12,851 bases of DNA, from contig JAGGRV010000366.1 in assembly GCA_021159445.1 (NCBI GenBank), forward strand, positions 1-12,851, read 5' to 3'. Positions 1 to 6,594 of this stretch are shown piece after piece; positions within the stretch are counted from its first letter, which is position 1; each line of letters begins with the position of its first letter. The position numbers were made by a program, and so were the translations under genes. The notes beneath the pieces are model-generated. The model was given only the letters and a program-made list of their open reading frames with translations. It was not told where the DNA came from and ran no database searches. Source of the DNA: Deltaproteobacteria bacterium (GTDB lineage: Bacteria > Desulfobacterota > Dissulfuribacteria > Dissulfuribacterales > UBA3076).

Positions 1-5
1 TGTGA

Positions 6-323
6 AAAGTCTGTTTTACAAACCGCTTATCCCACAATACGAGAGGCAGTCTCAACAGAGTTGATGGAGAAATTGGGCGTTTTACTTTTAAAACCCATAG
101 TGTTTTTCAAGGGGATCAAAAGACATATAACACAGCCCGTGATTTATTTATATGCCTGCAAGGTGTTGAGTTCTACAAAACGATAGGTTTCAAAGATATC
201 GCTATGATATATGGTGACACAGAGCAATCCTATCGGAAAACGGCACAGATGATAAACCGCATTCGGTATCAACAACAAGGAGGCACACCATCAAAATTTG
301 TGGAAGTCGCTGCGCTCCATTAG
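6..323 (+). pseudogene. Broken reading frame, possibly a transposase remnant
   Basis: An open frame of about 105 codons runs from just after an in-frame TGA (3-5) to TAG at 321-323. It has no plausible start codon near its beginning; the first in-frame ATG is well inside. The translation includes TARDLFICLQGVEFYKTIGF and ends with a segment reading NRIRYQQQGGTPSKF. A Tyr/Arg-rich helix followed by GGTP resembles the N-terminal part of some insertion-sequence transposases, but I recall the likeness only loosely and cannot name a family. The frame stops exactly where the inverted-repeat element at 320-487 begins, so the element may have truncated it. It could also be a decayed gene entering from the left of the window. 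Confidence 0.35.
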
Positions 324-487
324 GAACGGGAGATAAATAAGTTGAACAAAAATTAATAGGATTTTTTGTTGTATTCAAGGCGCGAGGAGCGAGCATAACG
401 GGTTATGTGATCGACGAGCAACGAAGAAGACGGCAAAAAAGACATTAATTTGTTCAAGTTATTTATTGTACGTTCCTTAGGGACGGG
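320..487. repeat. MITE-like inverted-repeat element
   Basis: Imperfect terminal inverted repeats pair 320-350 with 449-479; 24 of 31 positions match, including a shared core of AAATAA, then TTGAACAAA. A near-perfect direct repeat, TTAGGAACGGG (320-330) and TTAGGGACGGG (477-487), brackets the unit and could be a target-site duplication. The interior carries a perfect palindrome CATAAC-GG-GTTATG (394-407) between two purine-rich stretches, and no coding capacity. Three GGACGG-like hexamers follow at 481-498. This is the structure of a small non-autonomous element or a REP-like repeat. No transposase is nearby except the doubtful fragment to the left. Confidence 0.55.
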
Positions 488-548
488 GACGGGAACGGGC
501 GTTGACACCTTTACATCAGATGTTAGGTTGAGCCTGCCTTGTTCTGAG

Positions 549-658
549 GTGAGCGTTTACAGGGCACCGCATCTGCTTTGTTGCCGGGCACTTGAAGTAC
601 AGGAAGTACGTCTGCGTACCCGTACGCCTCGCATCTGCAGCACCCTGTAAACGCTCAC
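549..658. repeat. Long hairpin repeat with perfect 16-bp arms
   Basis: GTGAGCGTTTACAGGG (549-564) is the exact reverse complement of CCCTGTAAACGCTCAC (643-658). The loop region contains a second perfect palindrome, GCGTAC-CC-GTACGC (614-627), and several GTAC units. A 66-codon frame across it is an artefact of the repeat, with no ribosome binding site and no protein-like composition. It is probably a dispersed palindromic element, and transcribed it would form a strong stem-loop about 80 bases ahead of purDE. The stem is not followed by a T-run, so it is not a standard terminator. Confidence 0.6.
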
Positions 659-696
659 AGTTCGGTGGCTTGCGGTAAAACAGGCGTTGTAACCCC

Positions 697-708
697 GTGA
701 ACGGTTAC
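697..708 (+). promoter_or_regulatory. GTGAACGGTTAC motif ahead of purDE
   Basis: A semi-palindromic 12-mer (GTnAnC-GnTnAC symmetry) ends 33 bases before the purDE start. It differs by one base from GTGAACGTTTAC at 3425-3436, which ends 28 bases before mltG, and resembles the arm of the hairpin at 549-564. It is either an operator shared by the two genes or leftover repeat ends. The GTG inside it could open the purDE frame on paper, but has no ribosome binding site. Confidence 0.3.
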
Positions 709-741
709 GTTCTAAGAATAAACATGGTGGAGAAGGAGATT

Positions 742-2556
742 ATGGATAAGAAGAAAATCTTAGTCGTAGGTTCCGGAGGACGTGAACACGTTCTTTGCTG
801 GAAGCTGGCATCCAGCCCCAGAATTTCAAGAGTATTCTGTGCGCCTGGAAATGCCGGCATAAGTCAACATGCCGTCTGCGTATCTTTAGAGGCCTCTGAC
901 ATTAACGGCCTTGTATCATTTGTCAAAAAAGAAGGTATTGATATAACGTTAGTAGGCCCGGAAGCCCCTCTGGCTGAAGGTCTGGTAGACAGATTTAACG
1001 AACATGGACTCGCAATATTCGGACCTACTAAGGCGGCTGCCGAGATTGAGGCAAGTAAGGTATTTTCAAAAAATTTGCTCACTGAGGCAGGTATACGAAC
1101 AGGGGCCTACAAGGTCTTTACCGAGCCGGATGCCGCTTTTGATTATATCAAGAACATAGTTGGAGTGCCCATTGCAATAAAGGCAGACGGGCTGGCAGCC
1201 GGCAAGGGGGTGTTGCTCGCCCACTCCCTCGCTGAGGCGGAAGAGGCAATAGATCTCATCCTTCGCGAAAAGGCCTTTGGTAAAGCGGGCAATCGTCTGA
1301 TAGTAGAGGAATTTCTCACCGGGGAAGAGGCCTCCTTCATGGCTATAACCGACGGAACAACAGTCCTTCCCCTTGCCACTTCCCAGGACCATAAGCCCGT
1401 ATTTGATAATGACCAGGGGCCTAATACCGGTGGTATGGGTGCTTACTCTCCAGCACCAGTAGTAAGCAATGCCCTATTTGACGATATCATGGACACGGTT
1501 ATGAGACCCACAGTAGAAGCCATGGCAAGGGCAAAAAGGCCTTATCAGGGAGTGCTTTATGGTGGTCTTATAATTAAAGACGGTATGTTTGATGTCTTGG
1601 AATTTAACTGCCGGTTCGGTGATCCAGAGGCCCAGCCGATCCTGATACGACTCCGCACTGACCTGATGGAGATATTTGAGGCGGCACTTGAAGGCAGGCT
1701 GAATGAAGTCAAACTTGAGTGGGATCCAAGGGCTGCTGTCTGCGTTGTCCTGGCCTCCGGAGGCTATCCTGAAAGTTATGAGACAGGCAAGGTCATCCAC
1801 GGTCTTGAAAAAGTGGCTGAGATGCAGGACGTAATGGTTTTTCATGCAGGGACCGCCAAGGATGGAGACCGATTCATCACATCCGGCGGAAGAGTCCTCG
1901 GGGTTACTGCACTTGGGAATACCGTTTCAGAGGCAATAGACCTTGCATATGAAGCAGTTGGACAAATATCCTGGGAAGGGATGCACTATAGAAGGGATAT
2001 TGGTCAAAAGGCCCTCAGATACATGACCGGTGCGATCAGCACGCCGGTTTCCCCGCATCCCGGCAGCTCTGCCAAGGTAGGTATTGTTATGGGAAGCCTC
2101 AGTGACAAGGAGGTTATGGAAGCAGCCCGGGATATTCTGAATGAGTTTAGTATTGCATGTGAGTTGAGGGTTGCCTCAGCCCATCGCTCCCCGGAACTCA
2201 CTGCATCATATGCCAGGAAGGCTGAAACCAGAGGAATAAAGGTCTTAATAGCCGGCGCCGGAATGGCCGCACACCTGGCCGGCAGCTTGGCAGCTAATAC
2301 TATACTCCCTGTAATAGGGGTACCAGTAGACAATTCGGCATTGAATGGACTTGATGCCTTGCTCTCCACTGTCCAGATGCCCCCTGGGGTTCCGGTTGCA
2401 ACCATGGCAATAGGAGAAGCCGGGGCAAAAAATGCCGCCTTGTTGGCACTACAGATCCTGGCATTGGAAGACCAGGACCTTGCAAGAAAGTTGAAGGAAT
2501 ACAGAGAGACCCAGGCAAAAAAGATAGAAGATGTGAAACTTGAAATTAGAAATTAG
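742..2556 (+). CDS. purD-purE: PurD-PurE fusion: GAR synthetase + N5-CAIR mutase
   Basis: A 604-residue protein joining two purine biosynthesis enzymes. Residues 1-428 are phosphoribosylamine-glycine ligase (PurD, ATP-grasp): VGSGGREH (9-16), GPEAPL (72-77), ADGLAAGKGV (148-157), EEFLTGEEAS (189-198), DHKPVFDNDQGPNTGGMGAY (216-235) and EFNCRFGDPE (287-296). After a short Pro/Ser linker (about 431-442), residues 443-604 are PurE: GSLSD (451-455), the catalytic-type SAHRSP (479-484), AGAGMAAHLAG (504-514) and VQMPPGVPVAT (544-554). The retained SAHR and AAHL histidines favour a class I N5-CAIR mutase, though GMAAHLAG departs from the common GGAAHLPG. I chose ATG 742 because AAGGAG (733-738) sits just before it and residue 5 onwards matches usual PurD starts; upstream ATG 724 and GTG 697 lack ribosome sites. 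No stop, start or ribosome site separates the domains. The C-terminal LEIRN comes from a heptamer repeat. Confidence 0.9.
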   Translation: MDKKKILVVGSGGREHVLCWKLASSPRISRVFCAPGNAGISQHAVCVSLEASDINGLVSFVKKEGIDITLVGPEAPLAEGLVDRFNEHGLAIFGPTKAAAEIEASKVFSKNLLTEAGIRTGAYKVFTEPDAAFDYIKNIVGVPIAIKADGLAAGKGVLLAHSLAEAEEAIDLILREKAFGKAGNRLIVEEFLTGEEASFMAITDGTTVLPLATSQDHKPVFDNDQGPNTGGMGAYSPAPVVSNALFDDIMDTVMRPTVEAMARAKRPYQGVLYGGLIIKDGMFDVLEFNCRFGDPEAQPILIRLRTDLMEIFEAALEGRLNEVKLEWDPRAAVCVVLASGGYPESYETGKVIHGLEKVAEMQDVMVFHAGTAKDGDRFITSGGRVLGVTALGNTVSEAIDLAYEAVGQISWEGMHYRRDIGQKALRYMTGAISTPVSPHPGSSAKVGIVMGSLSDKEVMEAARDILNEFSIACELRVASAHRSPELTASYARKAETRGIKVLIAGAGMAAHLAGSLAANTILPVIGVPVDNSALNGLDALLSTVQMPPGVPVATMAIGEAGAKNAALLALQILALEDQDLARKLKEYRETQAKKIEDVKLEIRN

Positions 2557-3208
2557 AAATTTGGTTCCACCACCTGACCGCATATTAATCCAACGAGCTG
2601 CAGATATAGTGCGGAAAGGTGGAGTGGTAGCCTTTCCCACAGAGACGAGCTATGGGCTTGGGGCCTCAATAGAGCACATCGATGCCCTTGAACGAATCTA
2701 TATAATCAAAAAAAGGCCAAGGCACAAACCACTTTTGATCCTCATTTCAAATATTTCGGATCTTATCCATCTGGTCAGCCGGGTTCCGCCGGCAGCGGTT
2801 ACCTTGATGGAGCGTTTCTGGCCAGGTCCCTTGACCCTGCTTTTGCCGGCTAAACCTGGGCTACCGTGGCCACTTTGTGCAGATACAGCCAAGGTGGGTG
2901 TAAGAATCTCAAGCCATTCATGGGCACATTCCATGGTAACAACCCTGGGGAATCCTATGACCGCAACCAGTGCAAATCTCTCAGAACACCCTGCTACCTG
3001 TAGGGCCGAGGAAGTTGCGGATCAGTTACGATTTTTCCCCCCTGACTATATACTGGACGGGGGCCTCACATCCGGAGGAGCCCCTTCCACGATCATAGAT
3101 GTATGCACTGACCCTCCTGAAATCATACGGGAAGGTGCAATCAACTCAAAAGATATCAGTAACCGTTATCGGGTTCAATGGTCCGGGGATTCAGGGCATA
3201 AGCGCTAA
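2540..3208 (+). CDS. tsaC: Threonylcarbamoyl-AMP synthase (Sua5/YrdC/TsaC family)
   Basis: Makes L-threonylcarbamoyladenylate from threonine, bicarbonate and ATP, the first step of the t6A37 modification of ANN-decoding tRNAs in the cytoplasm. The 222-residue product is a single YrdC domain without the extra Sua5 C-terminal domain. Visible motifs are FPTETSYGLG (32-41), KKRPRHKPL (57-65), the PGPLT stretch (95-99), TATSANLSE (141-149), GGAPSTIIDV (179-188) and IIREGAI (195-201), all typical of the active family. The start is uncertain: no ATG exists near the N-terminus, and the candidates are TTG 2540 (17-base overlap with purDE, weak AGAAG upstream) or TTG 2561 just after the heptamer array. 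Translational coupling to purDE is likely. The link to purines is probably one of operon convenience. Confidence 0.9.
   Translation: MKLEIRNLVPPPDRILIQRAADIVRKGGVVAFPTETSYGLGASIEHIDALERIYIIKKRPRHKPLLILISNISDLIHLVSRVPPAAVTLMERFWPGPLTLLLPAKPGLPWPLCADTAKVGVRISSHSWAHSMVTTLGNPMTATSANLSEHPATCRAEEVADQLRFFPPDYILDGGLTSGGAPSTIIDVCTDPPEIIREGAINSKDISNRYRVQWSGDSGHKR
2542..2562 (+). repeat. Heptanucleotide repeat (3 copies) across the purDE/tsaC overlap
   Basis: GAAATTA, GAAATTA, GAAATTT in tandem. The array supplies the last codons and the TAG stop of purDE and the first codons of the next gene. Because 7 bases shift the frame by one, both frames read KLEIRN: purDE ends in KLEIRN-stop and the downstream frame begins with MKLEIRNL. 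One unit more or fewer would change the relation of the two genes. Confidence 0.85.
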
Positions 3209-3238
3209 GTTGTTTTTGCCCAGGAGGGACGGGAAAAA

Positions 3239-3389
3239 ATGAACATCGAACATCGAACGTCCAACATCGAACGTTGAATGGGGGGGAAAAAAGATAAAGA
3301 AACAGCAATAGCTGTTGAGTGTTCGATATTGGGTGTTTGTTTTTTTTATTCGATGTTGAATGTTCGATGTTCGATGTTGGACGTTCATC
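3239..3389. repeat. Inverted repeat built of 7-bp units (GAACATC family)
   Basis: The left arm (3241-3279) reads as heptamers GAACATC, GAACATC, GAACGTC, CAACATC, GAACGTT, GAAT. The right arm (3348-3389) is the same kind of array in reverse orientation (ATTCGATG, then GTTGAAT-type units, ending ACGTTCAT). The two arms can pair into a long imperfect stem around a loop of roughly 70 bases, which holds a second, short hairpin (3301-3316). This has the same architecture as the GCTAAnn element between ftsL and the ftsI-like gene, with a different unit sequence. Confidence 0.75.
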
Positions 3390-3424
3390 TTTCAAAACAA
3401 ACCCGTATGGCATAAATGCAACCT

Positions 3425-3436
3425 GTGAACGTTTAC
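3425..3436 (+). promoter_or_regulatory. GTGAACGTTTAC motif ahead of mltG
   Basis: Differs by one base from the motif ahead of purDE (697-708) and by one from the hairpin arm at 549-560. Its similar distance to the downstream start codon (28 versus 33 bases) suggests a shared operator. A dispersed-repeat end is the plain alternative. Confidence 0.3.
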
Positions 3437-3464
3437 TTATATAGAAATCCCCAATCTTATAAAT

Positions 3465-4529
3465 ATGCGCATAATACGTGAATTTTGGTTACCTGTTTTA
3501 CTTTACTTAGTTTTTCTGTCCGGTTATCAGATCTGGAAAGAATGTACGCTACCTGTTTCGGAAACAGGCAAAAATAAGATCGTATTAATTCCCACAGGGA
3601 GCACCTTCTCCTCAGCAGCACAACAACTTGAAACAGAAGGTTTAATCAAATCCAAAAGGGCATTTTATTGCCTGGCCTGGTGGAAAGAGGCAACAACCAA
3701 AATAAAGGCTGGAGAATATGAGCTCTCTCCAACTCAAACTCCTGCAGAGATCCTGGATTACCTGGTCCAGGGAAAAATCCGCCAATATATAGTTACCATT
3801 CCCGAGGGCTATAACCTGTTTCAAATAGATGACCTTCTTGCAAATGCGAAATTGATATCAAACGATTCATTTCTCAATGTGGCAAGAGACAAAAACATCT
3901 TAAGAACTCTGGGCATAAAGGCTGATAGCGCCGAGGGCTATGTTTACCCTGACACCTATCAATTGACCAAGGACGCCACGGTACGTGAGATGCTCCGCAC
4001 CTTCGTTAATCGTTTCTGGGAAGTATGGAATTCAGAAGGATTCAGCCGCAGAACGGAAGAACTGGATGTCGAAGTCCACGATATAGTGACCCTTGCTTCC
4101 ATAGTGGAAAAAGAGGCCATGCGGTCAAGAGAAATGCCGCTAATTGCTTGCGTATTCTGGAATCGCCTTAAAAAAAACATGCCACTCCAGGCAGATCCAA
4201 CCGTCCACTATGGGATACTTGTGGAAACCAAGGTAAAAAAACGCCGTCTCAGGTGGAAAGATCTTAGAAAAAAGACTCCCTATAACACATACGTAAACAG
4301 AGGTCTTCCCAAGGGACCGATTTCAAACCCCGGCAAGGAATCCATCAGGGCGACTCTCTATCCATCAAAAAAGGATTATTTCTATTTTGTTTCAAAAAAT
4401 GATGGGACACATTGTTTTTCCCGGACTCTGGCTGAACACAATAGGGCTGTAAATCAATACCAACGCCGGCGTAAATACCGGCCCCAAAAAACCAACCCTG
4501 ATTCAACACAAACCATCTCCCCACTTTGA
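3465..4529 (+). CDS. mltG: Endolytic murein transglycosylase MltG (YceG-like)
   Basis: Cuts nascent peptidoglycan strands within the chain, releasing 1,6-anhydroMurNAc ends and so setting glycan length; acts at the periplasmic face of the inner membrane near the elongation and division synthases. The 354-residue protein has one N-terminal membrane anchor (about 7-23), a LysM-like region (about 37-107, with IPTGSTFSSAA), and the YceG catalytic domain (about 110-335). The catalytic Glu is in ASIVEKEA and falls at E215. Other family signatures are EGYVYPDTY (157-165), LQADPTVHYG (241-250), YNTYVNRGLPKGPISNPG (273-290) and FVSKNDGTHCFSRTLAEHN (308-326). The C-terminal tail after 335 is basic and probably disordered. 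No clear ribosome binding site precedes ATG 3465, but the N-terminus is as expected. It precedes the dcw cluster and has its own leader. Confidence 0.93.
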   Translation: MRIIREFWLPVLLYLVFLSGYQIWKECTLPVSETGKNKIVLIPTGSTFSSAAQQLETEGLIKSKRAFYCLAWWKEATTKIKAGEYELSPTQTPAEILDYLVQGKIRQYIVTIPEGYNLFQIDDLLANAKLISNDSFLNVARDKNILRTLGIKADSAEGYVYPDTYQLTKDATVREMLRTFVNRFWEVWNSEGFSRRTEELDVEVHDIVTLASIVEKEAMRSREMPLIACVFWNRLKKNMPLQADPTVHYGILVETKVKKRRLRWKDLRKKTPYNTYVNRGLPKGPISNPGKESIRATLYPSKKDYFYFVSKNDGTHCFSRTLAEHNRAVNQYQRRRKYRPQKTNPDSTQTISPL

Positions 4530-4763
4530 ACCACTACCCTTTTTTCTTCTAATCGCCAAATAATTATCAAAAAAACTTTTTCAAAAGTTTCAAGTAGATG
4601 ATACCTTTGTTCGATATAAGTATTAGAGGTAATTTTTATATATTTTTGTCTCAATTTTCAGGAATCATCACTTTTAAAAGCAAATTATAGAAAAATAAAG
4701 GAAAGCACAGTTTCTGTTATATAACATATTGATATTTATTGGTTAAATTATTTCTTAATTCTC

Positions 4764-4793
4764 TTGACAGGTAACCCTTTATTAAAATATATA
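4764..4793 (+). promoter_or_regulatory. Sigma70-like promoter of the dcw cluster
   Basis: Perfect TTGACA at 4764-4769, an 18-base spacer, then TATATA at 4788-4793 within an A/T-rich stretch; overlapping registers are possible for the -10. Transcription would begin at about 4800, right at the MraZ boxes, leaving a leader of about 30 bases. It is the only strong promoter-like sequence I found in the window. Confidence 0.6.
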
Positions 4794-4800
4794 GGTATAT

Positions 4801-4830
4801 AGTGGGATAAAGTGGGGGAAAGGGGTAAAA
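4801..4830 (+). promoter_or_regulatory. Triple MraZ box overlapping the mraZ ribosome site
   Basis: Three direct 10-base units: AGTGGGATAA, AGTGGGGGAA, AGGGGTAAAA. MraZ of E. coli is known to bind TGGGn repeats spaced by 5 bases in its own promoter, and the first two units fit exactly; the third is degenerate (AGGGG). The third unit also holds the purine-rich ribosome site AAAGGGG (4819-4825), so MraZ binding would lie at the promoter start site and the RBS region of its own gene. Autorepression is inferred. Confidence 0.75.
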
Positions 4831-4833
4831 GCA

Positions 4834-5283
4834 ATGTTCAGAGGACGGTCGGCCCATGTCTTGGATGCCAAGGGCCGTCTTAGCATTCCAGCCCGTTTTA
4901 AAGAGTTCTTACAGGCAAAATACGATGGACGGTTGATAGTCACCAACCTGCCCTCTTGCCTCGCAGCTTATCCTTTTGAGGAATGGCGAAAGATAGAAGA
5001 ACATTTCAGCCGGTTCCAATTTGGACCTCCTGAAGTCGTAGCCTTTAAAAGATATTTGTTGGGAGCAGCAGCGGAGTGTCCCCTGGATGGTCAGGGGAGA
5101 ATATTGATCCCCCTGAGGCTCCGTGAAGAGGCAGGACTCACCAGGGATGTGGTTCTCTCGGGCATGCTCACTTATTTTGAAATATCAAACAAGGATAACT
5201 TGAACAAAGAATTGCAAAAAACGAGGGATAACTTTGACCAGTACAGCAGCGATATCACCGCTAAATTCGGAATTAGCGGCTAA
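4834..5283 (+). CDS. mraZ: Transcriptional regulator MraZ
   Basis: First gene of the dcw cluster; a ring-forming AbrB-fold DNA-binding protein that controls the cluster from its own promoter. The 149-residue product has the two expected SpoVT-AbrB repeats, each with the DxxGRxxxPxR signature: DAKGRLSIPAR (11-21) and DGQGRILIPLR (85-95). Length is normal for the family. ATG 4834 follows AAAGGGG by 8 bases. The direct repeats just upstream match known MraZ sites, which supports conserved autoregulation. The gene ends 10 bases before rsmH. Confidence 0.95.
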   Translation: MFRGRSAHVLDAKGRLSIPARFKEFLQAKYDGRLIVTNLPSCLAAYPFEEWRKIEEHFSRFQFGPPEVVAFKRYLLGAAAECPLDGQGRILIPLRLREEAGLTRDVVLSGMLTYFEISNKDNLNKELQKTRDNFDQYSSDITAKFGISG

Positions 5284-5293
5284 AAAGGAGACC

Positions 5294-6196
5294 ATGCATT
5301 GCCCTGTAATGGTTCCTGAAGTGCTGGATGGCCTGTCGTTGAGGCCCGGCGGGGTCTATGTTGACGCAACACTGGGTCTGGGAGGCCATACAGAGGCCAT
5401 ACTGTTAAAGTGCCCTGAGATCAAAATGGTCCTTGGCCTTGACTGTGATACAGAAGCCCTGGAACAGGCCGAATCCAGGTTGAGCCCATTTGGTGACAGG
5501 GTTCGATTCATTCACAGCAACTTCATCCATCTTCACGATGTTCTCTTGTTCAACAGAATAGGGCGAGTTGATGGGATACTCATGGACCTTGGAATTTCCA
5601 CCTTCCATCTGGAAAACAGCAGGAGGGGCTTCAGCTTTTCCAGGAACGAACCTCTTGACATGCGTATGGATCCCTCTGGTGCAGTGACTGCCGCTGACAT
5701 GGTCAACAAGCTTCCGCTTAAAAGATTGACCGAGCTTATCCAAACATACGGTGGAGAGAGATGGGCAAAGAGAATCGCCAAACGCATATATGACAGGCGG
5801 AAGACAGCCCCGATTCTGAACTCAACGGAATTGGCAGAAGTGGTTGCTAATTCCATTCCAAGGAAATACCATCCACGCCGAATTCATCCTGCCACACGAA
5901 CCTTCCAGGCACTGCGAATCGCAGTGAACCGAGAGATGGACAACCTTAAAGAGGCCCTTGACTCACTCCCGTCTTGTTTGAGACCCGAAGGACGAGTGTG
6001 TATTATCTCCTTTCACTCCCTGGAGGACCGTCTGGTTAAAATCGCTTTCAGAGAAGATAACAGATTGCAACCCTTAACTAAAAAACCTCTGGTACCAAGC
6101 CCTGAAGAAATGCGCAGTAATCCCAGGGCCAGAAGTGCCAAGCTGAGAATTGCTCAATATATAGAGCCAGGCGAGACTCAATTTAAATTAATATGA
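5294..6196 (+). CDS. rsmH: 16S rRNA (cytosine-1402-N4)-methyltransferase RsmH
   Basis: Methylates N4 of C1402 in the decoding centre of 16S rRNA using S-adenosylmethionine; conserved partner of mraZ in dcw clusters (formerly mraW). The 300-residue protein shows the SAM site DATLGLGGHTEAIL (24-37), VLGLDCD (46-52), the DGILMDLGIS stretch (93-102), RGFSFSRNEPLDMRMD (111-126), RIHPATRTFQALRIAVN (196-212) and ISFHSLEDRLVK (238-249). ATG 5294 was preferred because AAAAGGAG lies directly before it and HCPVMVPEVL is the normal N-terminus; a longer frame reaching back into mraZ would start with TTG and add an unrelated leader. Confidence 0.95.
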   Translation: MHCPVMVPEVLDGLSLRPGGVYVDATLGLGGHTEAILLKCPEIKMVLGLDCDTEALEQAESRLSPFGDRVRFIHSNFIHLHDVLLFNRIGRVDGILMDLGISTFHLENSRRGFSFSRNEPLDMRMDPSGAVTAADMVNKLPLKRLTELIQTYGGERWAKRIAKRIYDRRKTAPILNSTELAEVVANSIPRKYHPRRIHPATRTFQALRIAVNREMDNLKEALDSLPSCLRPEGRVCIISFHSLEDRLVKIAFREDNRLQPLTKKPLVPSPEEMRSNPRARSAKLRIAQYIEPGETQFKLI

Positions 6197-6232
6197 TGAA
6201 CTTTTTACAAAATCTGTTTGGGAGGGAAAAAA

Positions 6233-6592
6233 ATGAGTCCTCGATCGGCAACAATTAGAATACCCCAGAGACGTTCATATGTTCCGATGGCACAGAAAAA
6301 TAACGCCGGCAGCCTTTCGTTCTCAAAAATACTCAAGATAACCCGTCATAAGACCATCGCGCTCATTGCTCTAGCCGCTTTATTAATTATGGGATTCTGG
6401 ATCACTCACGAAATCCGAAAAATAGCAAATGACTTAGAGTTACTTCAGATAGAGGAAGGCCATCTCAGTGCTCAATATCAGGATTTCAGCACTCAAATGG
6501 ACCAGCTCAAAGCACGCAGTCGTATGGAAAAATTGGGTAAAAAAATGGGGCTTCACCCGCCCACTAACAAGCAAACAATATCTCTTAACTGA
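6233..6592 (+). CDS. ftsL: Cell division protein FtsL
   Basis: A 119-residue bitopic protein recognised by position and architecture: a basic cytoplasmic N-terminus (1-39), one membrane helix (about 41-58, TIALIALAALLIMGFWIT), then a periplasmic coiled coil (about 60-98) and the short RMEKLGKKMGLHPP (98-110) ending typical of FtsL/DivIC proteins. With FtsB and FtsQ it activates the FtsW-FtsI septal synthase. GGGAGGG (6220-6226) lies 6 bases before ATG 6233. Its stop codon lies inside the 11-bp direct repeat bounding the element at 6595-6774, so the original gap to the next gene was probably about a dozen bases. Confidence 0.85.
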   Translation: MSPRSATIRIPQRRSYVPMAQKNNAGSLSFSKILKITRHKTIALIALAALLIMGFWITHEIRKIANDLELLQIEEGHLSAQYQDFSTQMDQLKARSRMEKLGKKMGLHPPTNKQTISLN

Positions 6593-6594
6593 TA

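Larger units (their letters stand above)
3209..3464. other. Intergenic region tsaC-mltG
   Basis: 256 bases with no credible gene. It is dominated by the heptamer inverted repeat at 3239-3389; a small perfect hairpin AACAGC-AATA-GCTGTT lies at 3301-3316 in the middle, and a T-run at 3338-3347 follows. The short reverse-strand frames here are repeat translations. TATATA at 3438-3443 could be a -10 for mltG, but I see no matching -35. Confidence 0.6.
4530..4833. other. AT-rich leader between mltG and mraZ
   Basis: 304 bases without a gene. It is strongly AT-rich compared with its neighbours. It holds a short perfect palindrome AAACTTTT-TC-AAAAGTTT (4573-4590), too A/T-rich to be a convincing terminator, and at its right end the mraZ promoter and MraZ boxes listed separately. 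I see no terminator for mltG, so some readthrough into the dcw cluster is possible. Confidence 0.6.

Noticed and set aside
502..529. TTGACA at 502-507 as a promoter for purDE
   Set aside because: The -35 is perfect but only TAGGTT-like sequence lies at the right distance for a -10, and the long hairpin would follow immediately; too weak to annotate.
450..650. 66-codon forward frame in the upstream repeats
   Set aside because: It lies across the GGACGG hexamers and the hairpin repeat, has no ribosome site, and its Cys/Arg/Leu-rich translation is that of repeat DNA.
1..741. CRISPR array or tRNA genes
   Set aside because: The repeats are inverted or short tandem units without regular spacers, and I found no cloverleaf anywhere in the window.
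1066..1845. Reverse-strand frames of 78-123 codons under purDE
   Set aside because: They lie opposite a fully convincing PurD coding sequence and show no family motif or ribosome site.
3156..3413. Two overlapping reverse-strand frames of 65 and 85 codons
   Set aside because: Their proteins consist of repeated NVQHRTSNIQHR/FDVRCSFF-like segments that come directly from the GAACATC heptamers read in reverse.
4573..4590. AAACTTTT/AAAAGTTT palindrome as terminator of mltG
   Set aside because: The stem has one G-C pair only, with a 2-base loop and no following T-run; not a credible intrinsic terminator.
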